This document shows positions 49,987-59,207 of a DNA stretch of 60,111 bases, piece by piece. Under the pieces are notes generated by a model that did no database searches, was not told the origin of the DNA, and saw only the letters and a list, made by a program, of their open reading frames with translations. This DNA is from a virus. Position numbers and translations under genes: made by a program. Position 1 is the first letter of the stretch; each line of letters starts with the position of its first letter. The stretch lies in the IMG/VR virus record IMGVR_UViG_3300013126_000034, positions 1-60,111 of that record; one strand, 5' to 3'.

Positions 49987-52416
49987 TTAGTTGCAGAGGC
50001 CGTGGTATTGGAGACAGGCGATCACATCGGCCAACGTCGTGACGGGGCCCGTGTAACGAGATGCTACGACCTTCTGGCCGTTGATCCAGATTTGCTGAAG
50101 GTCGCGGTTGAGTACGATAGTCGGGGTTGCGCCCGTCATCACGCGGATATTACAGTCCTTCGCGTCAACCGAGACCGAGGACGCAAAAAGCCGGAGGCTT
50201 TCGATTGTTCCCGTGGTGGTCACGCCACCCGGTCCAAGAGTCGTCGATCCTCCGAGAGAACCCGTGACTTCGACGCCTCCTGCGGTTGCTCCGCTTCCGA
50301 TGTCAAAAGCTGCAATCCGAACGTAGGCGGTGCCGCCGTTTCTGGCCTGAAACTCCGTGCTGCCAACCGTGGACTGAGGAAACGCAATGTGCCGGAAGGA
50401 GCTGTTACCAAACGTGCTGGCGGACGGCGAGGCGTTAAGTACTCCGTCAGCGCCAGTGCCCGCCGAGAACGTGCCGCGCACTGTGACGTTGTTGAACTCG
50501 CCGTCGCCGTTGCCTCGGATACGCCAGCCAGAGGCACCAGCGGAGTAGTTGTCCGAGCGCAGGATTGAGGAGGCAGAGTTCGACAGAATGATCTCTTGGG
50601 CTCCGATGGTGCCTGCAATGAGCTTGCCCGCGCTGACCGAGCTGATCTGGCTGTCCACTAGGGTGCCAATCGTGATCGTGGTCGCGTTGACCGACCCGAT
50701 CTGGGCTGCGCTCACCGTGCCCGTAAGCGAGGCGGCGTTGACGGAGGTGATCTGGGACGAGGTGATGCCGCCCGTGATCGAACCTGCGCTCACCGAAGAA
50801 ATCTGCGACGAGGTGATGCCGCCGACGATGCTTGCGGCACTCACGGAAGAGATTTGGCTTGAGGTGATGGTGCCCGTGATGGCCGTGGCACTTACGGAGC
50901 CAATCTGAGAAGAGGAAATGCTGCCCGTAATAGACGCGGCACTCACCGTTCCGATCTGGCTCGCAATGATCAGACCGACGATGGACCCCGCATTGACGCT
51001 CGCGATGTCGGTGGCCGTGAGCGTGCCCGTCACCGAGGACGACGAGGTCACCACCGTCCAGACGTTGGCCACGTTCTGGTAAAGCGTCTGGTTCGTGGTG
51101 TTGAGGGCCAACGCGCCGATGGGGTAGTTGACGTTCGGAAGCGTCGGCAGCGTGCTCACGCGACGAACGACGGAGATGTCGCTCGCGATGAGCCGCTGAG
51201 TGTTCAGAATCTGGTCCGTCAACTGGGCACCGACGATGACGCCCGTGATGCTGCCCGCACTGACCGATCCGATCTGGCTCGCAGAGATCGAGCCAACAAT
51301 CGTCGCCGCGTTAACGTCGTTGATCTGGGTGGCCGTGATACCGCCGACGATGGTGTTCGCGTTAACCGATCCGATCTGCGTCGAAGTGATCAGTCCCGTG
51401 ATCGTGTTGGCGTTGATCGAGCCGATTTGACCTGCCGTGATCGAACCGATGATGGAGGCCGCGTTGACGGACGCGATTTGACCCGCGACGACGGACCCCG
51501 TGATTGAGGAGAACGAGATTGAACCGACCGAGAAGTACTGGGTCCAAGTGATCGGCGTCGTACCAATCGTGATTACGCCGGTCGTCGTGATGACGAACGA
51601 GGTGCTCGAATTCGTGGCACCCGAGTTAACGAAGACGTAGGTGCCGGTGACGAGTTCGCCGGTCGTGTCAGCGTCGGTTGTTCGAGCCCAAGTCCCGTTG
51701 CTACCAGTGCCAAGCGTCTGGACGTAGTAGACGCCGTTCTGCGATGGCGTGCTCTGGTCCTTGACGAGGACGCGGTCGTTGGGGGCCAGCAGAATGGTGT
51801 CCAGCGTGTCAGGCGCACCGCCCGTCAAGTTGATGTTAGCTCCGATAGTCGCAACGCGGACCGGGCTTAAAACCGACAAGCCAGCAGCGGCGGCGTCGGC
51901 GTAGGCTTTGGTCGCCGCGTCGCCAGAGAGAACCGGGGCCGGGAGCGACTTCACCGCAGCACCCGTGATGGTGCCTCCGGTGACGTTGCTCGTGTTGATC
52001 GTGGCACCCGTGATGGTGGGGTTGACGATCTGAGCGTTCGAGATCGTGCCGCCCGTGATGGCCACGTTCGTGGCGTTCTGCGTCGCCATCGTTCCGAGCC
52101 CCAGATTCGTGCGGGCGGTCGGGACGTTGGTCAGGTCGGAGAGGTTGTTGGCACGCAAGAGCGCGTCCACCGGGCCACCGCCGCCCCCGCCCATGCTGAT
52201 GTCTTCCAGCACGCGGGAGAAGTAGCACGCGAGCCCTTCGCCTTCAACGCGGGGGTAGCCCGGGATGCCCTCGTCGAGGTTACACGGCAGTTCCCACACG
52301 ACCTGCCCATCGACGCAGGTCTTCGTGACTTCGCCGAAGAACTGGGTAACGAAATTATCGACCGTGCTCGGCAGCGGCTCGTGGTCGGGATCGCAGCTAT
52401 TGTTGCAGCAAGACAT
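49987..52416 (-). CDS. Tail fibre with long 17-residue repeats
   Basis: An 809-residue protein. Residues 1-80 are an anchoring domain shared with the next gene (PDHEPLPSTVDNFVTQFFG, then GLACYFSRVLEDISM). Residues about 300-420 and 460-620 hold around 14 copies of a 17-residue unit like TSTQIGSVNANTIVGGI, which suits a regular triple beta-helix or coiled fibre shaft. The C-terminal 170 residues are a mixed beta domain, ending QYHGLCN. It probably forms a receptor-binding fibre. Confidence 0.8.
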   Translation of the reverse strand: MSCCNNSCDPDHEPLPSTVDNFVTQFFGEVTKTCVDGQVVWELPCNLDEGIPGYPRVEGEGLACYFSRVLEDISMGGGGGGPVDALLRANNLSDLTNVPTARTNLGLGTMATQNATNVAITGGTISNAQIVNPTITGATINTSNVTGGTITGAAVKSLPAPVLSGDAATKAYADAAAAGLSVLSPVRVATIGANINLTGGAPDTLDTILLAPNDRVLVKDQSTPSQNGVYYVQTLGTGSNGTWARTTDADTTGELVTGTYVFVNSGATNSSTSFVITTTGVITIGTTPITWTQYFSVGSISFSSITGSVVAGQIASVNAASIIGSITAGQIGSINANTITGLITSTQIGSVNANTIVGGITATQINDVNAATIVGSISASQIGSVSAGSITGVIVGAQLTDQILNTQRLIASDISVVRRVSTLPTLPNVNYPIGALALNTTNQTLYQNVANVWTVVTSSSSVTGTLTATDIASVNAGSIVGLIIASQIGTVSAASITGSISSSQIGSVSATAITGTITSSQISSVSAASIVGGITSSQISSVSAGSITGGITSSQITSVNAASLTGTVSAAQIGSVNATTITIGTLVDSQISSVSAGKLIAGTIGAQEIILSNSASSILRSDNYSAGASGWRIRGNGDGEFNNVTVRGTFSAGTGADGVLNASPSASTFGNSSFRHIAFPQSTVGSTEFQARNGGTAYVRIAAFDIGSGATAGGVEVTGSLGGSTTLGPGGVTTTGTIESLRLFASSVSVDAKDCNIRVMTGATPTIVLNRDLQQIWINGQKVVASRYTGPVTTLADVIACLQYHGLCN

Positions 52417-52419
52417 GGT

Positions 52420-54333
52420 TTAGTAGGTGCCGGGGTTGACCGTGAGACCGAGACGGTAGGTGGTGCCTCCGGGGAGGTTGGTGCCGTCTAACGTGTAGAC
52501 ACGGATGCGAGCCGTAGTCTTGGAGTTGGCGATACCGTTCCAGTCGTAGAGTACGCCGATGTTCGTCGCGACTACGTTCAAAGAAACTGGAATAGCCGGG
52601 GCCTTACGGCCCAACGAAGCACGCGTGATGTCCACGCTGAAAGTCTCGTTGGAAGTTCCGCCCATCGTCGTGACCGAAGCCGAGATGTTCACAGTCTGAC
52701 CGACCTGATTGTTGGACTCTCCGCCCACAGCGGTGGAGCTGTCGGTGTTGATCAGTGGGTACTGGTTCTCGCGAGTGTTGTTCGTCGCGATGTTGAATTG
52801 GGTGTCCGTACCGAACTGGAACGCGGTCGGGAAACTGGCGTTGCCGCCTTGACGGAATTGGTTGCCGGTGAAGGTGCTATTCGTGGACTTGCCGACCACT
52901 TCGACGCCGACGCTGCACGGCCCGAAGAGCGAGTTGCCGGTGAAGGTGCCCTCGTAGGCTCCGTTCAGGTACGCGATGTTCGCCGCGCCGTCGGAGGCGA
53001 TGAGCATGTTTGAGGTCACTAGGAACGCGTTGACGTTTTCGAGCTTCAATGAAGCAGTGCCAGCCGCTCCACGGGCGTCAATGTGGCTGTTGGACAGGAA
53101 AACTAAGCCCACGCGGCCCGTGACGTATCGACCGTCCCAGTCCAGACCAAGACCCGCGAAGTCCGCGTTGGGGTTACCCTTGACGTGCACACCCGTCTTC
53201 ACCGGCACCATGAACATTTTGTCGAAGACGATGCCTTCGGTGTTCTGGTCGGACGTGGAGACGCTGTTGTTGATGCTCGCGAATCCGATGTCCCAGAAGT
53301 TGAGCTGCGTGTTGGACAGTGAGAAGTTGACGCAGAGGCCGGTGAGGTCGATTCCTCGGCCCGTGAGACTGGCGTCGGTCGTCGGATTACCTGCGATGAA
53401 GCAGCCGTCCACCACCGCGTTCCAAGTCTGGTTAAACTGCACGCCGTTGGCCCAGTAGAAGAACGTGCTCGGGCTCTCGATGGATACGCGGGTGAGCTTC
53501 GATCCGGGCGACTTGTGGTAGCTGGTCGAGGTGCCGTTATCGATGAGGATCGCACGACCACAGAGTGCCCCGGCACGCAGCGTGAGGTCGGAGAAGCCAA
53601 CCGTGCGGCTCACTGAGGTGGCGGGGGTCGATCCGATCAACGAAACGACAAAGCCACCCTGAGTGGCCGTCGCCTGAGTAATGACGCTCACCCCAATGCC
53701 GTCGCCCCGGAACTGAAGATTAAACGCCGTGGTGTCCAAGGGAGCCGCGACGGCAATCGTGGACGTGACCCGGTAGTTACCGCGGGGAAAGTAAACGACG
53801 CCCCGGGTAGAGAAACCCGCGCCGTCGGAGATGCCCACCGTGGCGGCGGAGAGGGCCGCGTTCACCGCAGCCGTATCGTCGGCCACACCGTTACCCACGG
53901 CACCGTAGTTGCGGACGTTGAACACGGGAACATTTCGGGCGATCTCGGTGTCAACGTAGTCCTTGGGGGCCACGTCGGTCGGGTTTGTCGGGGTCGGCAT
54001 CCCGGTGATCGCACCGCCCGTGATGTTCACCGCGTTGGCGTTCTGGAACGCCATCGTGCCCAGCGAGCTGAAGAGGACGAAAAGATCGTTGATCAGACGC
54101 TTAAAGTAGCATGCGAGACCCTCGCTGGGTGAGCGGGGGTACCCGGGTACACCCGCGTCGAGATTGCAGGGCAGCGACCAGACGACCTGATTGTTGACGC
54201 AGGTCTTTGTGACCGACCCGAAGAACTGGGTCACGAAGTTGTCAACGGTGCTCGGCAGCGGCTCGTGCGCGGGGTCGCACTGGGTCTGGCACGGTTCACA
54301 GGGGCAGGGCGTACTGGGGGGCTGGCAGGACAT
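52420..54333 (-). CDS. Tailspike with pectate-lyase-like beta-helix
   Basis: A 637-residue protein. Residues 1-90 repeat the anchor of the preceding fibre (PAHEPLPSTVDNFVTQFFG, GLACYFKRLINDL). FNVRNYGAVGNGVADDTAAV near 134-153 is the start signature of pectate-lyase-3-type beta-helices used by phage tailspikes, which bind or cut host surface polysaccharide. Later strands (GNSLFGPCSVGVEVVGKSTN, FTGNQFRQGG) continue the helix. A late-motif copy ends 11 nt before the ATG. Confidence 0.8.
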   Translation of the reverse strand: MSCQPPSTPCPCEPCQTQCDPAHEPLPSTVDNFVTQFFGSVTKTCVNNQVVWSLPCNLDAGVPGYPRSPSEGLACYFKRLINDLFVLFSSLGTMAFQNANAVNITGGAITGMPTPTNPTDVAPKDYVDTEIARNVPVFNVRNYGAVGNGVADDTAAVNAALSAATVGISDGAGFSTRGVVYFPRGNYRVTSTIAVAAPLDTTAFNLQFRGDGIGVSVITQATATQGGFVVSLIGSTPATSVSRTVGFSDLTLRAGALCGRAILIDNGTSTSYHKSPGSKLTRVSIESPSTFFYWANGVQFNQTWNAVVDGCFIAGNPTTDASLTGRGIDLTGLCVNFSLSNTQLNFWDIGFASINNSVSTSDQNTEGIVFDKMFMVPVKTGVHVKGNPNADFAGLGLDWDGRYVTGRVGLVFLSNSHIDARGAAGTASLKLENVNAFLVTSNMLIASDGAANIAYLNGAYEGTFTGNSLFGPCSVGVEVVGKSTNSTFTGNQFRQGGNASFPTAFQFGTDTQFNIATNNTRENQYPLINTDSSTAVGGESNNQVGQTVNISASVTTMGGTSNETFSVDITRASLGRKAPAIPVSLNVVATNIGVLYDWNGIANSKTTARIRVYTLDGTNLPGGTTYRLGLTVNPGTY

Positions 54334-54344
54334 GGCGTGTACTT

Positions 54345-54354
54345 AGTATACGAC
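54345..54354 (-). promoter_or_regulatory. Candidate late promoter motif, tailspike gene
   Basis: Minus strand GTCGTATACT, 11 nt before the ATG at 54333; it begins in the TAG stop codon of the GT2 gene. Confidence 0.55.
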
Positions 54355-56120
54355 TAGACAAGGAGGTGGGAGAACCCAAAGTTCGCCGCCCGGGCCTTCA
54401 GAAGCTCGCGATCCTCTTCTACCCGGCTGTAGGCCAGCTTGTGAACCTCGTCCGCCTTGTCCCAGCCGTGCTTGACGGGGTGGTTGTGAGTGATTCTGGC
54501 GTCCTCGGCCCACGCGTACTTGCCCAGAAGCTGGCAGCGGCCCGTCAACTCGTTGTCGCAGCCCGCGTGGTGGTACCCCGTGTGAAAAAACTCCCCGCCC
54601 AGCAGCGGTAGGAGTCTCTTGGAGGCCAGCCAGTGGGTTGCGATCTCGCCTTTGGCCCAAATACCGTCGTTCAGGCCCACCAAACCGTCCCCGTGGGCAA
54701 AAATCCGGTACATTTGCTCCAAAGCACGCCTCAGGAAGCCCTTTTCGGGCACGCAGTCGTTCCCGAGGAAGCAAACGAACTCGCCCGTGGACTCTTCGAC
54801 GCCCTTTTTGACCATTTTCGGTACCCCAGAGCGGTTCTCGAAGGAGTCCCGCTTTACGATCACCTCGAAATTGGCCCAGCCGGTCGTTTCGGGCAGCGAA
54901 TTGACCAAATTCGTCAACTGCTCCTCGCGCCCGAGCGTCGGGATGACGATGGACACCTTCGGGTTGAGGAAATCGAGGTAGAAAATCGAGTCCCGGCGGT
55001 ACTTTTCGTTCTCCGGGAAGAAGTCGCGGGCCTTTTTCCAGTGCTCGAAGCTCCCTTGCTTGTCTCCGAGCCACCACAGTGCCCAATAGAGTAGCTCGTG
55101 AGGTTCGTGCCGGTAGTGATTAGCGTTGTTCGCATAGAAATCGGACCACGGGATCGTGAGCGCAGCCGCCGCGTAGGCCGCGGTACGTTGCGCGTCTCCC
55201 TTCTTGAAGAAGTACTGGGCCAGACGGAGCCAAGGCTCGCGGCGCGAGGAGTCCCTGCCGATGGCCTTGTGCCACTTTTCGAGCGCGAGCTCCTCGTTGC
55301 CGAGGTACTGGGCGCACTCGCCCTGAAAAATGACGCTCTGGGTGGCCTCGGTGAACCACCCGTTCATGGCGATGTGCCGCTCGAACTCTCGGAACGCTGA
55401 CTTGTACCGGCCCGTGTACAGCATCTCGCGGGCAAGGTAGTGCGAGTTGCGGTCGTTCGTTGGGTTCTGGAAGCAGTCGAGTGCTAGACCCGTGAGGTAG
55501 CGTCTGCGGTGGTCGGACGGCTGCTGCCAGTGCTCCAGCTTGACGATGTCCGGAGGGAGGTACGCACGCGTGGCCGTGCCCGCGAGCACCTCGTGGACCA
55601 CGCCGACCCAGTGGAGCTTCGTGCGGTCGTAGAACTTGCAGTGGCGAAACTTGACGATCTCGTTGCCGTGCTCGTCGTGGGCGAAAACGAACTCGTACTC
55701 AAGCTGCCCAACGCCCTCGTCAATCTTGGCCTGAATGGCGTCGAGGTTAAGGCGCGTGTACTCCTCGTCGCAGTCGGGCATCGCGACCATATCGGTCGGC
55801 GCGAGCGAGGCCGCAAAGTTGCGGGCCTTTGAGTAGTCGAAGAGCCGGTCGCCTTCTTTGACGAGAGGAGCCTCCTCCCCGAAGATGAAACGCTCGTTGA
55901 TCTCCTTCGCGAGGGCTTCGTCGATGGTGAAGAGGAATCGCTCGCCGACCTCGTGCACCTCGACGCCGAGATTGCGTGCAACCTCCGCGCTGTTGTCGGT
56001 CGATCCCGTGTCCACCAGAATAACTTTTCCCCCGCGCTTCTGGAACTCCACGAGGGAGGCCAGAAGGCGGGGGATGGTGCGGGACTCGTTCCGACAGATC
56101 AGTACGACGGAAAAATTCAT
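54354..56120 (-). CDS. Double GT2 glycosyltransferase with TPR-like middle
   Basis: A 588-residue protein. Domain 1 (about 1-215) starts FSVVLICRNESRTIPRLLAS and contains ILVDTGSTDNSAEVAR and a DCDEEY metal site near 116: a GT2 family. Residues about 225-370 are repeated helices (GDAQRTAAYAAAALTIPW), TPR-like. Domain 2 (about 385-588) starts VSIVIPTLGREEQLTNLVNS with FLGNDCVPEKG and HAGCDNELTGRCQ: a second GT2. The layout is known from phage and bacterial O-glycosylation enzymes. It lies between the spike and the collagen-like fibre. Confidence 0.82.
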   Translation of the reverse strand: MNFSVVLICRNESRTIPRLLASLVEFQKRGGKVILVDTGSTDNSAEVARNLGVEVHEVGERFLFTIDEALAKEINERFIFGEEAPLVKEGDRLFDYSKARNFAASLAPTDMVAMPDCDEEYTRLNLDAIQAKIDEGVGQLEYEFVFAHDEHGNEIVKFRHCKFYDRTKLHWVGVVHEVLAGTATRAYLPPDIVKLEHWQQPSDHRRRYLTGLALDCFQNPTNDRNSHYLAREMLYTGRYKSAFREFERHIAMNGWFTEATQSVIFQGECAQYLGNEELALEKWHKAIGRDSSRREPWLRLAQYFFKKGDAQRTAAYAAAALTIPWSDFYANNANHYRHEPHELLYWALWWLGDKQGSFEHWKKARDFFPENEKYRRDSIFYLDFLNPKVSIVIPTLGREEQLTNLVNSLPETTGWANFEVIVKRDSFENRSGVPKMVKKGVEESTGEFVCFLGNDCVPEKGFLRRALEQMYRIFAHGDGLVGLNDGIWAKGEIATHWLASKRLLPLLGGEFFHTGYHHAGCDNELTGRCQLLGKYAWAEDARITHNHPVKHGWDKADEVHKLAYSRVEEDRELLKARAANFGFSHLLV

Positions 56121-56143
56121 CGTCTGCCTGTTGGAACGGGAGC

Positions 56144-56278
56144 TTACCGGGAGCGTTTCTCGACGCCCTTGATCCGGCCCTTGTTGGCGGAAGCGTAGAA
56201 GACGGCTTTGCCCTTCTTGGCACCGTACTCCTTCTCCATCGCCTTCTTGATCTTCGATCCCTTTTTGGTCAGCGGCAT
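56144..56278 (-). CDS. Small basic conserved phage protein (44 residues)
   Basis: A 44-residue protein from ATG 56278: MPLTKKGSKIKKAMEKEYG, then KKGKAVFYASANKGRIKGV. It matches from memory a small basic family common in environmental phages (TKKGxKIxKxMxxxYGxKKGxxVFYAS). Probably a virion or nucleoid component. Confidence 0.7.
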   Translation of the reverse strand: MPLTKKGSKIKKAMEKEYGAKKGKAVFYASANKGRIKGVEKRSR

Positions 56279-56293
56279 GTGTGGTGGGTTTGG

Positions 56294-56641
56294 TTATGGC
56301 GTGTTAGGCCAAACCACTACATGGGGGAACTGCGGCTGGGTCGTCAAGTCGCGAAGTTGCTGGCGGTAGGGAGCCCACTTGTCCTTGATCGCCTGCGGCG
56401 TATCCACCAACTGCGACCAGTCGGACTCGACGAGCTTCTGGTTTCGCTCGGCGCGGATTTCAGACGCGAGCTTAACCTCGTCAACGAACGGCGGAGGCGC
56501 GAGCGAGTCGTCCTCGCTAATTTCGTAAGGGCCGAGGACGTTGAACGGCAGTTCCGCGCCGTCGCAGCGGAGGCGATCAGGCAAAACCTCGATCTGCTTA
56601 AACGGTCCAAACACCGACTGAGGGGTGATGACAACGCTCAT
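56294..56641 (-). CDS. Tail fibre assembly chaperone-like protein 1
   Basis: A 115-residue protein. The C-terminal segment RAERNQKLVESDWSQLVDT and KDKWAPYRQQLRDLT, then QPQFPHVVVWP, fits the Phage_tail_APC pattern (RxxRNxxLxxxDWxQ ... YRQxLRDx ... QPxFPxxVxWP). Such proteins help fold or trimerise distal fibre ends. The collagen-like fibre gene lies directly upstream in the operon. Confidence 0.75.
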   Translation of the reverse strand: MSVVITPQSVFGPFKQIEVLPDRLRCDGAELPFNVLGPYEISEDDSLAPPPFVDEVKLASEIRAERNQKLVESDWSQLVDTPQAIKDKWAPYRQQLRDLTTQPQFPHVVVWPNTP

Positions 56642-56644
56642 GTT

Positions 56645-58741
56645 TTAGGCGAGTTCAAACTTTCTCATGACGGAGCTATTGCCGATAACACCGGCGACAA
56701 GGAAAGCAATCTTCTGATTTTCTAACGGAATGCCGTGATTACCAAAGGAACCCATTTGGACGGACAAGTTTGGAACCTGTATCGCCGATCTCAGCCCCCG
56801 AAGAAATTGTATCGAGCTGATCGGTTGGACAGAAGTGGCCGGGGTAAGGACATTGCCCGAGACCAACGCTTGCGGGACTCCGTAGTTGTTCGGATTAAGC
56901 CCGCCAACAGCAATTCCTTGACCGAAGTAGTTTTTTACGGTCAGACTTGCTCCAGAGCAATCGAGCACGACAAGGTTGGTGCCCGCTTCCACTGAAAGAT
57001 CTGTTCCAGAAAGACCGATGGGGCCCGTTGATACATTGGCTGGTGCACTGGTAAGAGCAGTACCGAGCGTAACGGCACTTCCAGTGAACGTGAGAAGATT
57101 CCAATAGATTTGGCTAAAGCCGTTTGAGAAGGAGAAGAAAATTTTTGTTGAAGTGACTGGAAACATCGCCCGGGCGAAAGAAGAGGCGCCGGTAGATAGG
57201 TTGGCCGAAATGTATCGCGTTGCGGTCGTACCTGAGATCGACAAGACACCAACGTACCCTATGGCGGAGGAGTTGGAGTAGGCGTCAAAGAAAAACGTCG
57301 TGTCCGTTAGTCGAATGAATTGAGCCCCTAAGTTAGTGCTGAATCCGACGCTTACTCTCGTCCCGGCGGTGAGCGTAGTACCGGAAAGCGAGTAGACGAT
57401 AAAACCGCCGTTTCCAGCGTTATCGCCCGGATTGTAAAGTACGACTTTATCGAGCGCGGTATTTCCGTACAGGGTTGATCCCGTTGCTCCGCTAAAAGCG
57501 GTGACGACCGAACCTATCGTGACGGTTGTGCCACTCACCGTCATCGGGACGAGCAAAGAGCTGCTCGAAATGGCGTTCGTGTAACCGTAAACAAAACCTC
57601 CAGAAGGAACGGCTTTGAAAAACTGGAATTGATTTACTGCCGCGCCGAGGGTTAAGGTCGCGGCAGTGTTTACCGTGATGGTCGTGCCGCTGATAGAAAG
57701 TACAACCGCTTCAAAAGCTGTCGAGGTTGTCGAGGAAGCGACCAACACTGCGCTTGAGCTGATTTTTAATGCGGCGGATGCGACGTATACAACGGCGTTA
57801 CGGATAAGAGCTGGAGAGCCCCAAGTGTTAGTCGCTTGATCGTAGGCCTGACCGTAAAGGATTCCCGTTGAACTTCGGACAAGCACGAAAGCGCGGGCAG
57901 AATCAAGTTCGATGACAGCGGACTGTACAGGGTTTCCTGCACCGACAATCTGTTCCCAAGTAGCGTTTGCCGGTGATTCTGCGGAAACACCATAACGAAG
58001 TGCCTCATTAAGCACCCACGTTCCAGCGGAACTTGCGTTGTCAAACAACCCTACCTTCACTACGCCAAATCGGTTAACGAAACCGATCAGAGTTCCGCTG
58101 TTGTCTGTGATGCGGACGTGGAACTCAGAAAGATTCTGAATCTCAAACTTGTCTGTGCCGACCGTCATCGTCGTCGCGTTCGGCAGCTTCACCGTGGTGC
58201 CGTAGTCGGTCGGCGTGATGCGAAGCAGAGTCGGCGTCGAGGTGAGCGTCGTGTTGCCCGCGGCTGTGACGACGTTCGTGATGCCTGCCGAAGCCCCAGC
58301 AGGCCCGGTGTACCCGGTATACCCGGTGTAGCCCGTGTATCCGGTCGCACCTTGCGGGCCCGGGGAACTCGGCGATGCCTCAACCCACTGACTTCCGCTG
58401 ATGTCAACGTAGTAGATCATCAGCTTGCCCGTGGTGGAGTCCCACCAGAGATCGCCGTCGATCGGAGAAGCCGGAGCCGTGTCGCTCGTCGGAGCGTTCA
58501 GCGCGGGCCCAGTGTACCCAGTCGGACCGGTGTACCCCGTCACGCCCTGCGGACCGGTGTACCCGGTGTACCCCGGCGGTCCGGTGACGTTGGAAGGAGC
58601 CCCCGTGTACCCGGTGTACCCCGTCGGGCCAGTCACACCGAGGTTGTAGCCCAGCCACTCGGAGCCATTCCAGATCCAGTTTCTACCCCCGGAGGAGTAG
58701 ATTTGATTGAGCGACGGACTGCTAGGAAAGTCGAGGGCCAT
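56645..58741 (-). CDS. Collagen-like tail fibre with beta-propeller-like head
   Basis: A 698-residue protein. The N-terminus (MALDFPSSPSLNQIYSSGG, NWIWNGSEWLGYN) matches a widespread fibre anchor. Two Gly-X-Y blocks follow (about 35-80 and 127-150), rich in GYTG/GPTG. From about 160 to the end are repeated strands (VVLSISGTTITVNTA, VPMTVSGTTVTIGSV, IVYSLSGTTLTAGTRV), suggesting a beta-propeller-like receptor-binding head. DNA of the head part is clearly AT-richer than the stalk. A late-motif copy ends 9 nt upstream. Confidence 0.82.
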   Translation of the reverse strand: MALDFPSSPSLNQIYSSGGRNWIWNGSEWLGYNLGVTGPTGYTGYTGAPSNVTGPPGYTGYTGPQGVTGYTGPTGYTGPALNAPTSDTAPASPIDGDLWWDSTTGKLMIYYVDISGSQWVEASPSSPGPQGATGYTGYTGYTGYTGPAGASAGITNVVTAAGNTTLTSTPTLLRITPTDYGTTVKLPNATTMTVGTDKFEIQNLSEFHVRITDNSGTLIGFVNRFGVVKVGLFDNASSAGTWVLNEALRYGVSAESPANATWEQIVGAGNPVQSAVIELDSARAFVLVRSSTGILYGQAYDQATNTWGSPALIRNAVVYVASAALKISSSAVLVASSTTSTAFEAVVLSISGTTITVNTAATLTLGAAVNQFQFFKAVPSGGFVYGYTNAISSSSLLVPMTVSGTTVTIGSVVTAFSGATGSTLYGNTALDKVVLYNPGDNAGNGGFIVYSLSGTTLTAGTRVSVGFSTNLGAQFIRLTDTTFFFDAYSNSSAIGYVGVLSISGTTATRYISANLSTGASSFARAMFPVTSTKIFFSFSNGFSQIYWNLLTFTGSAVTLGTALTSAPANVSTGPIGLSGTDLSVEAGTNLVVLDCSGASLTVKNYFGQGIAVGGLNPNNYGVPQALVSGNVLTPATSVQPISSIQFLRGLRSAIQVPNLSVQMGSFGNHGIPLENQKIAFLVAGVIGNSSVMRKFELA

Positions 58742-58750
58742 GATGGGTAC

Positions 58751-58760
58751 AGTTTACGAC
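58751..58760 (-). promoter_or_regulatory. Candidate late promoter motif, collagen-like fibre gene
   Basis: Minus strand GTCGTAAACT, 9 nt before the ATG at 58741 and next to the TGA stop of the upstream gene. Confidence 0.55.
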
Positions 58761-59207
58761 TCAGACGGGCTTGACGGGCCAGACTACGTTGGTCGGAAAG
58801 CCGGGCTGCTGCGGGATGTCGCGGAGGGCTTGGCGGTGGGGCGCCCACGCGGCGCTGGTCGCGTCGGGGATGTCCTTGCCCTGCGTCCAGTCCGTGTCGG
58901 CGAGCTTCTTGTTGCGCTCGCTGCGGACCTGACTCGCTTTCTGGGCGTTGTTCTCGGCCACCTCCTCGGCGGTGTACTTGCGCCACTGCTTAGTCTCGAT
59001 GACCTCGGTGGGAGTGATCGTGAACGTGCTGCCGACAAACTTCTCGTCCACGGCACCCTCCTCCAAACGCACGGAGAGCCAGCCGAGCGATTGGAGGCCG
59101 GACGCGTCCATCAGATTCAGTCCGGAGACGTTGCGCCACGAACGCGGAAGGCCGCGAGGACCTTCGACAATGGCGTTGTTTTCAACGAGGCAGTAGTTCA
59201 TGCTCAT
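58761..59207 (-). CDS. Tail fibre assembly chaperone-like protein 2
   Basis: A 148-residue protein. The end RSERNKKLADTDWTQGKDI, then HRQALRDIPQQPGFPTNVVWP matches the Phage_tail_APC consensus closely and is paralogous to the 56294-56641 protein. Residues 1-90 (NYCLVENNAIVEGPRGLPRS) resemble the N-terminal part of such chaperones. The GT9-like gene upstream overlaps its start by 26 bases; the true start may be the third codon (ATG 59201), 6 nt past a late-motif copy. Confidence 0.8.
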   Translation of the reverse strand: MSMNYCLVENNAIVEGPRGLPRSWRNVSGLNLMDASGLQSLGWLSVRLEEGAVDEKFVGSTFTITPTEVIETKQWRKYTAEEVAENNAQKASQVRSERNKKLADTDWTQGKDIPDATSAAWAPHRQALRDIPQQPGFPTNVVWPVKPV

